Of a DNA stretch of 50,946 nt, positions 33,447-42,234 are shown piece after piece. Position 1 is the first letter of the stretch. Each line of letters begins with the position of its first letter. The notes under the pieces were generated by a model. The model searched no databases. It worked only from the letters and a program-made list of their open reading frames with translations, and had not been told where the DNA came from. Source of the stretch: JBBQXY01 sp051004815 (GTDB taxonomy: Bacteria; Chloroflexota; Ktedonobacteria; Ktedonobacterales; Ktedonobacteraceae); the NCBI GenBank assembly GCA_051004815.1, contig JBPCJY010000154.1, positions 1 through 50,946 of the forward strand, in the 5' to 3' direction. The translations under genes were made by a program, and so were the position numbers.

Positions 33447-35825
33447 ATGCGAATACAAGAAGATCAACCACAACAGCCGTTCCTGCCTCCGATCGAGGCA
33501 TCGGATGAGTCCACTACGTCTACTGCTGTCATACAAACCGATGCGTCTCTTGCAAAGCAAGGTTTCTATCGCCTGGGATTGGCGTTTGGGCGCGTGGTCT
33601 ATCGTTTTCGTTGGATTATCATCATCTTCTGGTTGGTAGGGCTGGGTGTTAGCTTACCATTTACCATCTCGGTGGCACAGGTTCTCACGGGCAGTAATTT
33701 TTCACTTGGTGGCAGCGAGTCGGACCGCGTTGATCAGTTATTAGTGAGCAAGTTGCACCAGACGGGTTCGCAGGTACTCGTCGTATTTCAAGCAGCGCAT
33801 ACTCCGGTCAGTGATCCAGTGTACCAGCATGAAATACAGACCTTTATCAGTAAGGCCCAAACGCTAGCACATGTAACGAGTGTGAATTCTGGTGGCACTG
33901 GCATTGATGGACGCACAAGCCTGGTAGTTGTGACGTACAACACGTCGTGGGATTTTGTGGAGTCGCACCTGTCCAACATTCACGCGCTTCTCCCGCAGGA
34001 TGGTACGAGCAATCCCGCCCATGCCTACTTGACCGGTGGGCCAGTGCTCGACGATCAAGTCTCGCAGATTACGACCGAGGATATCGCAGCGGCGGAGTTT
34101 ATAGCACTGCCCATTGCGCTCCTGGTCTTGCTGCTGGTTTTTCGTTCGCTTGTCGCCGCGCTGATGCCAATTTTGCTGGCACTGGTGGCTGTACCGATAG
34201 CACTCGCCGTCATCTATGCGATTGCCGTGCATCTCTCGACCAGTATTTTCGTGCTCAATGTCGCATCTATTATTGGTTTGGGTATTTCGATTGATTACAG
34301 CCTTTTCATGACGCGGCGTTTCCGCGAAGAATTGGCGCAAGGCCGTACCCCACAGGAAGCAATTGCCTGGATGGTTGCAACCTCGGGGGAGGCAATTCTC
34401 TTCAGTGGCTTAACGGTGATGATTGGTTTTCTCGGCCTCCTCTTTATCGGTATCCCATTCATGACCTCCTTTGGCATTGGCGGAGCAGTGGTGGTGCTCA
34501 TCGCGGTACTGGCCGCTCTGACGTTGTTACCGGCCATGCTCAGCGTACTTGGTCCGCGTATAAATGCCTTACATCTGCCATTGCTTGATCGTTTGAGATG
34601 GAGCAGAGGACGTAAAGGACAAAAGGCTGCTGAAAATGGAGGGGAAGGTAGTTTCTGGCGGGTCTGGGCCGAGGCAGTGATGCGTCGTCCAGTGCTTGTG
34701 CTGGTAGTGACCAGTCTCCTACTGATCGGGATGGGCTGGCCCATCTTCTCTATCAATATTGGTTCATCGGATGCCGCCGCGTTGCCGCGCAGTTCAGCGG
34801 CACGTCAGGGATTCGATATCTTGAGTGCGCAATTTCCGGCAGTGAATACAGACCCCGTCTCGATACTTGTGCAGACGCCTGACGGCTCCAGCATTTTGCA
34901 ATCCGCCAATCTAGCCAGGGTAGAGCACCTGACGCAGTGGTTAACACAGCAGGCACATGTGACAAATGTGACAAGTTTGACCCACTTACCAGCCGCGCCA
35001 GATACCCCGACACTGCCGGAGGCCCAACTGGTCACGCTGTATAGCACGGGTGCCTATCAACGGAACGCCGGGTTAGCTCAGTTTGTCACCTCCACAACAC
35101 AGGGGGATACGACGCTCATCGCGGTCGATACAAACGCAAAAAAGGATAGCGTTGCCGGAAAGGCGTTGATTGATCAGTTGCGGGCCGGGGATAAAGGTGC
35201 CGCGCAAGGTTTGATGGTACTGGTTGGTGGCTCTCAGGCCAGCAGTCTGGATTACAATCGTGCGTTGTACGGCAAATTTCCTGTGACGGTGTTGTTTATT
35301 TTGCTCGCCACCTATATGCTGCTGCTGGCTATGTTCCGCTCAGTGCTGTTGCCGCTCAAAGCTGTGCTGATGAATGTACTTTCGGTCTGTGCCGCTCTGG
35401 GTATGCTGGTCTTTATCTTTCAATGGGGCAATCTGAGCAACCTGCTGAACTTCACTGCCAGTGGCTTCATTGATAGTCCGATACCGGCTCTGATGTTCTG
35501 TATCCTCTTTGGCCTTTCGATGGACTACGAGGTCTTCTTGCTGAGTCGTATGCGAGAGGAATGGTTGCGCACGCATGACAACCGTAAAGCGGTCGCACTC
35601 GGCCTGGAGAAGACGGGCGGCGTCATTACCAACGCGGCCCTGCTGTTTGTGATCGTGACGGGAGCCTTTACCTTTACTCGCCTGTTGGTGACCAAGGAAA
35701 TGGGGCTGGGCATGACTCTGGCGGTGCTGGTGGATGCAACGATTATTCGTTCGCTCCTCGTACCCGCCACGATGCGCTTGCTGGGGAAATGGAACTGGTG
35801 GTTTCCGGGGCGCAAGCACGATTGA
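33447..35825 (+). CDS. MMPL-family RND-type membrane transporter
   Basis: 792 residues from the ATG at 33447. A start at 33399 lies against the family B repeat, and neither has a good ribosome site. There are two MMPL halves, each with a long outer loop and about five to six membrane helices. Family landmarks are GLGISIDYSLFMTRRFREEL (first half) and FGLSMDYEVFLLSRMREEW (second half), the conserved acidic helix-4 positions of proton-driven RND pumps. The substrate is unknown (lipids, peptides and drugs are all known for the family). The tandem GlsB-like genes follow 27 nt later. Confidence 0.9.
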   Translation: MRIQEDQPQQPFLPPIEASDESTTSTAVIQTDASLAKQGFYRLGLAFGRVVYRFRWIIIIFWLVGLGVSLPFTISVAQVLTGSNFSLGGSESDRVDQLLVSKLHQTGSQVLVVFQAAHTPVSDPVYQHEIQTFISKAQTLAHVTSVNSGGTGIDGRTSLVVVTYNTSWDFVESHLSNIHALLPQDGTSNPAHAYLTGGPVLDDQVSQITTEDIAAAEFIALPIALLVLLLVFRSLVAALMPILLALVAVPIALAVIYAIAVHLSTSIFVLNVASIIGLGISIDYSLFMTRRFREELAQGRTPQEAIAWMVATSGEAILFSGLTVMIGFLGLLFIGIPFMTSFGIGGAVVVLIAVLAALTLLPAMLSVLGPRINALHLPLLDRLRWSRGRKGQKAAENGGEGSFWRVWAEAVMRRPVLVLVVTSLLLIGMGWPIFSINIGSSDAAALPRSSAARQGFDILSAQFPAVNTDPVSILVQTPDGSSILQSANLARVEHLTQWLTQQAHVTNVTSLTHLPAAPDTPTLPEAQLVTLYSTGAYQRNAGLAQFVTSTTQGDTTLIAVDTNAKKDSVAGKALIDQLRAGDKGAAQGLMVLVGGSQASSLDYNRALYGKFPVTVLFILLATYMLLLAMFRSVLLPLKAVLMNVLSVCAALGMLVFIFQWGNLSNLLNFTASGFIDSPIPALMFCILFGLSMDYEVFLLSRMREEWLRTHDNRKAVALGLEKTGGVITNAALLFVIVTGAFTFTRLLVTKEMGLGMTLAVLVDATIIRSLLVPATMRLLGKWNWWFPGRKHD

Positions 35826-35852
35826 TATTCATAAAAGAGAGAAAAGAAAAGT

Positions 35853-36299
35853 ATGATAGTAGCAACAATCGTTCTTGCTGATGCGTTCAGCATCACAGGC
35901 CTCATTATCTGGCTTATTGTTGGTTTGATCGCGAACCGACTTATGGGTTTCAGTAGCTTTGGGCTCAGAGTCGTTGGCTTGATAGGCGCATTTATCGGTG
36001 GTTTGCTCGCGAACCTGCTGATCCCCGGTGCCACCAATAGTCTCATCGGAAGCATCATCGTCGCTTTCATCGGTGCGTGTATCCTGATTTGGTTTGTACG
36101 GTTGATTACAGGAGGTCGAAGGCCCATGGTTACGAAATTAAAAAGTGGAAAAATTGGGCAATCTTATAGGACACAAGGAAACACTATCAACAGCTTGAGT
36201 GACATTACCTCCATGATAAACACCGGACCGATAGGCGTACCAAGCGTCGAAGGTAACAAGGGTGGCAAGGGGTTGGAGGAAAAAGCCGAGAGGGGGTGA
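35853..36299 (+). CDS. GlsB/YeaQ/YmgE-type membrane protein, variant with C-terminal tail
   Basis: 148 residues. The first 85 match the transglycosylase-associated (GlsB/YeaQ/YmgE) family: WLIVGLIANRLMGFSSFG, then LIGAFIGGLLANLLIPGATN and SLIGSIIVAFIGACILIWF. Compared with the next gene it lacks about nine residues after the first helix. It also continues past the usual end with 58 hydrophilic residues ending in a repeat-encoded tail (GKGLEEKAERG). It probably arose by duplication of the neighbour and then deletion and read-through into intergenic DNA. Confidence 0.75.
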   Translation: MIVATIVLADAFSITGLIIWLIVGLIANRLMGFSSFGLRVVGLIGAFIGGLLANLLIPGATNSLIGSIIVAFIGACILIWFVRLITGGRRPMVTKLKSGKIGQSYRTQGNTINSLSDITSMINTGPIGVPSVEGNKGGKGLEEKAERG

Positions 36300-36329
36300 G
36301 GGGCTGGAGGAAAAAGCCGAAAGGGGTGA
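36271..36329. repeat. Tandem repeat of 29 nt, two copies
   Basis: GGTTGGAGGAAAAAGCCGAG.. (36271-36300) is repeated as GGCTGGAGGAAAAAGCCGAA.. (36301-36329). The first copy encodes the end of the upstream GlsB-like protein and its stop, and the second is noncoding. Confidence 0.7.
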
Positions 36330-36529
36330 CGGATTGTAAGTAGAGTGGGCATAGATTGCTCTCGTATGTTGTGTATAGCTTCTTGAAACCTTTTGTGCCG
36401 TTTGAATCGTGCAACAGATAGCAGACGTGAAAAGTGGGATTTACTTGGAAAGAAGATTTCTCACATGTAAGCGACGTTTGACGACGCAATCTTGTTCGAT
36501 ATTCATGAAAAGAGAAGGGAAAGAAAAGT

Positions 36530-36841
36530 ATGACATTAGGAGCAATCGTTCTTGCCGACACGTTCAGTGTTACAGGGCTGGTCATCTGGCTTATTATCGG
36601 CTTAATTGCTGGTTTCATCGCAAGCCGGGTTATGGGTGCCGGTGGTTATGGGCTGGTAGGTGATATTGTTGTCGGCCTGATTGGTGCATTTATTGGTGGT
36701 CTGATCGCGAATCTGCTGATCCCCGGTGCCACTAATAGTCTCATTGGGAGTATCATCGTCGCTATCATCGGTGCATGTATCCTGATCTGGCTCTTCCGCC
36801 TGGTTACAGGGGGTAGGAGTAGAGGTAGAAGAGGCTTATAG
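36530..36841 (+). CDS. GlsB/YeaQ/YmgE-family stress-response membrane protein
   Basis: 103 residues, the normal family size, with three membrane helices: WLIIGLIAGFIASRVMGAGG, GLIGAFIGGLIANLLIPGAT and SLIGSIIVAIIGACILIWLF, ending in a basic tail (GGRSRGRRGL). AAGGGAAAG lies before the ATG. The leader shares gATATTCAT..AAGAAAAGTATG with the upstream paralogue, so the duplication included the ribosome site. The biochemical role of the family is unknown. A strong terminator follows. Confidence 0.88.
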   Translation: MTLGAIVLADTFSVTGLVIWLIIGLIAGFIASRVMGAGGYGLVGDIVVGLIGAFIGGLIANLLIPGATNSLIGSIIVAIIGACILIWLFRLVTGGRSRGRRGL

Positions 36842-36887
36842 TATAGCCAGCTAAGAAACAGGAAAATATACGAATTACCCCATTTCA

Positions 36888-36927
36888 GGGGCTTCCGTAC
36901 TTTTGCAAGTACGGGAGTCCCTTTTTT
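36888..36927 (+). terminator. Rho-independent terminator
   Basis: The stem GGGGCTTCCGTACTT / AAGTACGGGAGTCCC is followed by six T residues (36922-36927). It ends the MMPL / GlsB-like unit. Confidence 0.88.
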
Positions 36928-37002
36928 GACTGCAAGAGGATAAAAGGTCCGCATAATTGTATATCGTTACGTCAAAGGCGGGATTTCCCACAGAAGAATG
37001 AT

Positions 37003-37896
37003 TTAAGAGGAGAGGTGTTCCGTCCAGTAATGATGTGTCTTCGCCACCACCGTAATCACATTCTTGATCTCCTTTTCCATGCTGAAGGCAGGGCCAGCCG
37101 GCAAAAACAGGATGTTGCCCTCGCGTCGAACGCAGACATTTTCTACCACAATAGCACGCAGCAACCATAGTGCCATTTCCTCATCGGTACAATGGAGGCC
37201 AACCCAGCCAGGTTTTTCGCTACGTACAGAAGGCAAACCTGTCACTAGTTGGAAACCACGCGCAATCTCAGCGACCACATGCTCGTAGGCGTCCCGATTC
37301 GCGTGTACCTCCTCGGGGGAGACCGGCTCCAACAGGCTCGCTCGATGTGGGGGGCCACCTGCCAGGGCCAGATCGCAGTAGCCAGTCCACATTTCGTTCC
37401 AGGCGACCTGCCCATCATCCGCGTAGCTCATGGGAGCCGATCCCATCGGAGCAGCACTGACCGCTTTCCCATTTTGATAGCGTGGTGGAAGCAGGCTTCG
37501 CACTGTGTCGCTCGGTGCTTGTCCAAATATCCCATACGCATCATACCCGTCATACGCGTGGCGATGGCCGATGGAGGGAACGTAGACCTCACAATCACGC
37601 CAATTCACCTCGGCAACCTGTCCACCGCTTATCGTGACCTCACTGGAAGGATGCACCCAGATGATATAGTCACCGGCAGGGAGGGCGAGAAAGAGTCCGG
37701 CGAAGAGCGAGCGTCCATTGACCTTGCGCTCGTGAATAGCCGTGTGGATCCTCTTCACATCGTTCCCTTTGACGCTGACCTCGATTTCTTTGCCGAGGAG
37801 ATCCTCTCTCGTATAGATGACCAGTGCTCCAGTGTCTTGCCCAATGTTCAGCACGGCAGGTTCAGTGTGAACCCGCTTGACATACTGCTCGACCAT
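37003..37896 (-). CDS. Unrecognised protein linked to the DUF4331 gene
   Basis: 297 residues, soluble, with no signal peptide. There are two parts. A beta-rich N-terminal unit (about 1-100) has IGQDTGALVIYTREDLLGKE and YIIWVHPSSEVTISGGQVAE. A C-terminal unit (about 180-297) has AGGPPHRASLLEPVSPEEVH and SEKPGWVGLHCTDEEMALWL, ending VAKTHHYWTEHL. The C-terminal part looks like a conserved enzyme or binding domain, but I cannot name it. AAGGAGG lies 9 nt before the ATG. It is last in the Tat-protein / DUF4331 / 297-aa order. Confidence 0.7.
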   Translation of the reverse strand: MVEQYVKRVHTEPAVLNIGQDTGALVIYTREDLLGKEIEVSVKGNDVKRIHTAIHERKVNGRSLFAGLFLALPAGDYIIWVHPSSEVTISGGQVAEVNWRDCEVYVPSIGHRHAYDGYDAYGIFGQAPSDTVRSLLPPRYQNGKAVSAAPMGSAPMSYADDGQVAWNEMWTGYCDLALAGGPPHRASLLEPVSPEEVHANRDAYEHVVAEIARGFQLVTGLPSVRSEKPGWVGLHCTDEEMALWLLRAIVVENVCVRREGNILFLPAGPAFSMEKEIKNVITVVAKTHHYWTEHLSS

Positions 37897-38027
37897 TTGC
37901 TTTCCCCTCCTTTCTCCTCACCGTGGATGTTTTGCTATGCCTTGTTTATACATAAGGGAATCCAGTAGCCTGAACCACCGAATTCCCCTGTGCTTGTGCT
38001 CATTTCAGTCAGAAAGAGTAATAACTC

Positions 38028-39401
38028 CTATTGGCCTGGATGGTTAAAGCCGTCGTATGGCACACCGAGATACGGGAACTGACTTTGGTAACGGACGCCC
38101 TCTGGGATCTGGGGAGGGTTGAAATCGCTGACCACGCCTGCAGCCGCGTCGGGCTTGTAGCTCGGATCCACCAATGGAATGGTGACGCCAGCTATCGCAC
38201 GCAGTTCGACCGTTGTTGTGTCATCGAAGACGCGACGACCGTTAGGGAACCCAGCCAAATCTCCACCGATGATACCAAGGATGTTCGGCTTTTTCGCTGG
38301 TGCGATGGCCATGTTCAGCCGGATCAAATCTGCCTGAGTCGTACCCGTGTAATTCTGGAAACCCGGAATGATCCCGGCTGGGATGCCAGTGAGCAAGATA
38401 GCCGCCAGGTCTGCGCGGGGCTTGGTGTAAGCAGCCAGATGGGGGAACACACCTGGATAGAGTACTGGCAGCAGCTTTGCTACCTCAGGGTGCAGGTAAT
38501 ACTGGGCAAACTGTTTGTCACCAGCAGGGTCTTGCGCGTTCCATAAGTTCTTTTTGCCCAGTGGGATGATGACTTCATTGATCAGCGGCTCGGCTAGTCG
38601 CGAGACCTGAACGAATGGGCCACTTTCGACATCTTCACCGTTTCCAGACAAGATTGTCGCCTTCTGGCGGCTCGCTGAGGCGTAGACGCCGATGACTGAG
38701 CGGGGGTCTGCCGGATCGGTGGGATTGTAGCCATCGCGTGATAGCAGGGTCTTGGGTACCTGGATCGCGATGCTGTGAACATTGAGGTCTTCAGTGCCAT
38801 TGACACCTGGTGCGGCAGGTCGTGGCATAATATGCAAGTTCTGGAACGGTCGGAGGTCGAGCAGATCGAAGACCGCGCCAAGGTCTACATAGAACCCCTC
38901 GGCTCGCTGCCCAGCGAACACCTTTATGCCACCCGGAAGGCTGTGAACGGCTTCCTGGGCTAGTTCGGCATAGTTGGGTGTGGATAGGGGGCCGATATTA
39001 CAGGGCGGGCAAGCCAGATTGCTTCCCAGGGTGGTCACATGACCTTCATCGTCCAGCCGAGTCACAGAATAGAATTGTGGCCTATTCCAATTTGGGCTAT
39101 TGAGCGAGGTAATGGTGCCAGTGTTGTACAGGAAAGTGTCAGGGTTGCGAGTGTCCGTGTGGAAACGGAACTGATAGGTGATGTCATCCTTCCCATCCCC
39201 GTCGTTGTCGACGTTGATCTCATAAAGGACGTCTTCGCCGAACTCATAGAAGTTAGGGCCACCATCCGGTTCTTCTAAAGGAATGTAGTTGGCAATGATG
39301 GTAACGGTGTCCGAACGATCCGGGCTAACAAATACATACGTATCGGTGTTGTCAGCAACCGGATCTTTAGAAATCTCCGGTGCTTCACGATGAGATGACA
39401 T
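38028..39401 (-). CDS. DUF4331-family protein
   Basis: 457 residues from the ATG at 39401, with AGAGGT 6 nt upstream. The family start SSHREAPEISKDPVADNTDT and the acidic segment EINVDNDGDGKDDITYQF are clear, as is NGRRVFDDTTTVELRAIAG. The family is of unknown function and predicted beta-rich; the SSHREAP opening is highly conserved. No signal peptide is visible at the preferred start, so how it would be exported is not known. It lies between a small Tat-signal protein and the 297-residue protein, the gene before it ending 58 nt upstream. Confidence 0.88.
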   Translation of the reverse strand: MSSHREAPEISKDPVADNTDTYVFVSPDRSDTVTIIANYIPLEEPDGGPNFYEFGEDVLYEINVDNDGDGKDDITYQFRFHTDTRNPDTFLYNTGTITSLNSPNWNRPQFYSVTRLDDEGHVTTLGSNLACPPCNIGPLSTPNYAELAQEAVHSLPGGIKVFAGQRAEGFYVDLGAVFDLLDLRPFQNLHIMPRPAAPGVNGTEDLNVHSIAIQVPKTLLSRDGYNPTDPADPRSVIGVYASASRQKATILSGNGEDVESGPFVQVSRLAEPLINEVIIPLGKKNLWNAQDPAGDKQFAQYYLHPEVAKLLPVLYPGVFPHLAAYTKPRADLAAILLTGIPAGIIPGFQNYTGTTQADLIRLNMAIAPAKKPNILGIIGGDLAGFPNGRRVFDDTTTVELRAIAGVTIPLVDPSYKPDAAAGVVSDFNPPQIPEGVRYQSQFPYLGVPYDGFNHPGQ

Positions 39402-39459
39402 ACTTTTACCTCTCAAATTTAAGAATAGATACCTCTTGCAGGGCACTGCGAGCCATTAT

Positions 39460-39735
39460 TTACGGCACAGCTCGCAAGAGGCGCAGGACGAGTTCGGGGT
39501 CGCGATAAATGATCTCCTGGGTACCAACCAGGAGGGAAATCTCGCCCGTGGCGAGATTGCTGACGTGAGCGATCAGGGGTTCAGAAATCGCGGCGGCAGA
39601 TGTGGATAGTTCGGTCATAGCAGCATCTGTTGCTTCAGGCTCTGCAGCCAAGGTTGGCGCGGCAGCGAACAAACCCATCGTTGCTACACCCATAGAGGTC
39701 TTCATAATAAACCCACGTCGGGATACCTTTGCCAT
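39460..39735 (-). CDS. Small Tat-signal protein of the DUF4331 operon
   Basis: 91 residues. The N-terminal twin-arginine signal is KVSRRGFIMKTSMGVATMG and the likely cleavage is after an Ala-rich stretch (PTLAAEPE). The mature part is about 60 residues: ISEPLIAHVSNLATGEISLL then VGTQEIIYRDPELVLRLLRA. AAGGAG lies 6 nt before the ATG. It is probably exported folded and possibly acts with the DUF4331 protein. Confidence 0.8.
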   Translation of the reverse strand: MAKVSRRGFIMKTSMGVATMGLFAAAPTLAAEPEATDAAMTELSTSAAAISEPLIAHVSNLATGEISLLVGTQEIIYRDPELVLRLLRAVP

Positions 39736-40077
39736 CTGACTCTCCTTTCATGAGAATCTACAGAATCCGCATAATCGCGGAACCTGCATTGAAAGATGGA
39801 TAGACGTTGATGCAGTGGATAATGATTGAAAACCACACTTAGATCAGTAATGGTGCTTGTATTCATTCCCTATGCACGGTGTTGATGATAGCAGCATTTC
39901 ACAAGCAATAGAAGGGCGAAAAGGTTAAGTTCCGGTTGTGATGTAGTGGAAGACTTACATTTATCTATGTATTTCTATGGGAATATATGTATAGATATGA
40001 TAAGAGATGTTTGGCTGAGCTTTTACTGCAATATCTTTCAGGTCATGTTTTGAACAATTTTCAGTTTTCTATCGTAG
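39736..40077. other. Intergenic region without a supported gene
   Basis: AT-rich, without a reading frame of note or a clear repeat. It separates the Tat-protein gene from the divergently read initiator tRNA genes and should carry the promoter of the Tat/DUF4331 operon. Confidence 0.6.
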
Positions 40078-40106
40078 TTGACAAGACGCAAACTTTGTAG
40101 TATTCT
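40078..40106 (+). promoter_or_regulatory. Sigma-70-type promoter for the initiator tRNA genes
   Basis: A perfect TTGACA (40078-40083), a 17-nt spacer, then TATTCT (40101-40106), 18 nt before the first tRNA base. Confidence 0.75.
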
Positions 40107-40123
40107 AAGGGAGCCAAAAGTGA

Positions 40124-40199
40124 CGCGGGGTGGAGCAGTGGTTAGCTCGTTGGGCTCATAACCCAAAGGTCGGAGGTTCGAGTCCTCCCCCCGCTACCA
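40124..40199 (+). tRNA. Initiator tRNA-fMet (CAT), copy 1
   Basis: Full cloverleaf with anticodon CAT in loop CTCATAA. The anticodon stem has three G-C pairs next to the loop (GGG/CCC), and the first base C1 does not pair with T72, both marks of an initiator. The CCA end is encoded (40197-40199). Confidence 0.95.
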
Positions 40200-40240
40200 A
40201 TTCATCGCTGGCTTCGCGCATACAGCTACGCAATCCATGA

Positions 40241-40313
40241 CGCGGGATAGAGCAGTGGTTAGCTCGTCGGGCTCATAACCCGGAGGTCGCAGGTTCGAAT
40301 CCTGTTCCCGCTA
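40241..40313 (+). tRNA. Initiator tRNA-fMet (CAT), copy 2
   Basis: Very similar to copy 1: the same loop CTCATAA, GGG/CCC anticodon stem and C1-T72 mismatch. It differs in the acceptor (CGCGGGA) and T-stem. CCA is not encoded. It lies 41 nt after copy 1 and is probably read from the same promoter. Confidence 0.93.
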
Positions 40314-40544
40314 CTCTTGCAAATAAAGGAACGTCTCAGGTCGCTATACAGGCCACTTGAGACGTTTCTTTATTTCTTCTATCTACCGTTCTGTAGCAAC
40401 CATGTAGCAACGCAAAGCCAATACAACACACCTCGCCCCCTTGCTACAAAAATCCCACGCGCACCCTGTAACACGCTCGCCTCGACAAAACCCAGCTGTA
40501 GTGGTACACTTGTCCTACTACATTGATATGGGGGGAACGAATGA

Positions 40545-41498
40545 ATGTCCAAACTCTGGGATGACATGCTCAAGCGCATGTTTACCGCCAATCCACAACA
40601 CTTTCTGACCTGGCTCGTACCCAACGCCGTCTTGCTACACGAACTCTCACCCGAACTGAAAACGCAGACGCTCTCCGACTTGAAAGCGCAGCATGCGCAG
40701 GAGACACGGGACCTCACTGCCGACATCTTGTATGTTATACTATGGTATGGCGTCAAAACGATCTTGCACATTGAGTTTCAACGACGTGGTGACAAGCAGA
40801 TGGGCAAACGGTTGTGGCAATACAATACGACGACCACCATCAATAAAGGCTTGCCGGTCTCTTCCATCGTCATTTACCTGCGCAAGGATCGCAAGATTGA
40901 GGAGCCGCCCTATCTCGAGAAGTTGCCCAATGGACGACCAAATCACCTTTTCTTTTATGAGGCCGTCAAGCTCTGGGAGTTACCTGCCGAGGTATTCTTG
41001 CAACCGGGTATGGAAGGCCTCTTACCCCTGGTGACGCTGACCTATGATGGCAAGCAGCGCGAGGTGGTCGATGAGATGATTACGCGGCTGGTTGCCAGCC
41101 ACAACCACAACCTATTGTCGATGGCGTTCAACTTCGCCGCGCTGGTCTATGATAAACCAGATGAACAAGCGTGGCTGATTGAGAGGTTCGAGATGTACAA
41201 GAAAGACCTGGAAGAGTCCTGGGTGTACCAAAGGATACTGGGAGAGGGGCGTGAGGAAGGGCGTGAGGAAGGACGTGAGGAGGGACGGAAGGACGGAGAG
41301 GCTGCTCTCCGTGAAACACTGGTTGGCTTTCTCAATGCCCGTTATCCGATGCTGGTCGATTTGGCACGCGAACAGATCAGCGGCATCACCGAAATCAAGA
41401 AGTTACAGGAGATATTGAATAAGGTCTTCTACTTGCAGACGGCGGGCGAGATCGAAGAATACCTGCTGTCGTTGCACGATGATGCCGCGAAAAACTGA
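40545..41498 (+). CDS. Rpn-like PD-(D/E)XK nuclease / putative transposase family
   Basis: 317 residues. The N-terminal 200 match the Rpn/YhgA-like family: PQHFLTWLVPNAVLLHELSP, TADILYVILWYGVKTILHIE and FQRRGDKQMGKRLWQYN. This includes the D..(E)xQ catalytic pattern (ADILY.., HIEFQ). A short charged repeat, GREEGREEGREEGRKDG, separates it from a helical tail (YPMLVDLAREQISGITEIKK). These proteins promote recombination in E. coli. GGGGGG lies upstream of the ATG. The gene is single and follows the tRNA pair. Confidence 0.8.
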   Translation: MSKLWDDMLKRMFTANPQHFLTWLVPNAVLLHELSPELKTQTLSDLKAQHAQETRDLTADILYVILWYGVKTILHIEFQRRGDKQMGKRLWQYNTTTTINKGLPVSSIVIYLRKDRKIEEPPYLEKLPNGRPNHLFFYEAVKLWELPAEVFLQPGMEGLLPLVTLTYDGKQREVVDEMITRLVASHNHNLLSMAFNFAALVYDKPDEQAWLIERFEMYKKDLEESWVYQRILGEGREEGREEGREEGRKDGEAALRETLVGFLNARYPMLVDLAREQISGITEIKKLQEILNKVFYLQTAGEIEEYLLSLHDDAAKN

Positions 41499-41660
41499 GA
41501 ATACTTGATGAGGTAGGTGTTTTGATCCATGGGGGACAAGAGAAGAATAACCAATGGCAATTCAGCATGGTGTATATTTCCCTGTCGCGGAGGTGTACGA
41601 AAAAACAACTTTCGACAACACTTTCGCAGCCGAAGAATAACCGAACAACGTCCCCACCAG

Positions 41661-41740
41661 CCAGGGCGACCGCCAGGGTCGCCCCTACTATACACGCTTT
41701 ACGAATATAACGGGTATTGTGGTATAGTAGGGGCGACCCT
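41661..41740. repeat. Dispersed palindrome, family A (copy 7), long form
   Basis: AGGGTCGCCCCTACTATAC (41675-41693) and GTATAGTAGGGGCGACCCT (41722-41740) are perfect 19-bp inverted arms around a 28-nt spacer. A second palindrome (GGGCGACC..GGTCGCCC) overlaps the left arm. The spacer matches the flank at 16031-16070 in reverse. The 375-bp gap 41499-41873 holds no supported gene. Confidence 0.8.
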
Positions 41741-41873
41741 GGCAATCATTCACAGACCCTACGAAATTCCTGCTACAATAATGTCGAATTGCCCATGCCT
41801 CATTCGTCATATTAGAGAAGAGCAAAAATGATTGTTTTCCAATGTACCTCCGCTATGAAGAAAGGATCATGGG

Positions 41874-42221
41874 ATGCGCTATTTACTATTAATCTATCAA
41901 GATGAGGCAGCCCACGCGCAGTGGAGCCAGGAAGAACTGGCAGTCGAGTACGAGGGCTACAACGCTTTCGGAGCTGAGACAGCTAATCGAGGCGTTGAGT
42001 CGGGTTCGGCACTACTGCCCACTAATACCGCGACCACGGTGCGAGTGCGCAACGGCAGGACGCTGACGACTGATGGCCCGTTCGCCGAGACGAAAGAGCA
42101 ACTTGGCGGCTATTACCTGCTCAACTGTAAAGACCTCGATGAAGCAATCGAGATAGCCGCGAAGATTCCCGCTGTCACAAGTGGCTCTATTGAGATAAGG
42201 CCATTGATGGAATTCGAGTAA
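41874..42221 (+). CDS. DGPF-domain (YCII-related) protein
   Basis: 115 residues, one ferredoxin-like YCII domain: MRYLLLIYQDEAA at the start, then LTTDGPFAETKEQLGGYYLL with the DGPF motif and KDLDEAIEIAAKIPAV. AGGA lies 7 nt before the ATG. It ends 13 nt before the ECF42-type sigma gene, the known DGPF/ECF42 pairing. Such DGPF proteins are thought to belong to the regulon or act with the sigma factor. Confidence 0.9.
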   Translation: MRYLLLIYQDEAAHAQWSQEELAVEYEGYNAFGAETANRGVESGSALLPTNTATTVRVRNGRTLTTDGPFAETKEQLGGYYLLNCKDLDEAIEIAAKIPAVTSGSIEIRPLMEFE

Positions 42222-42234
42222 TAGCAGGAAGCAG

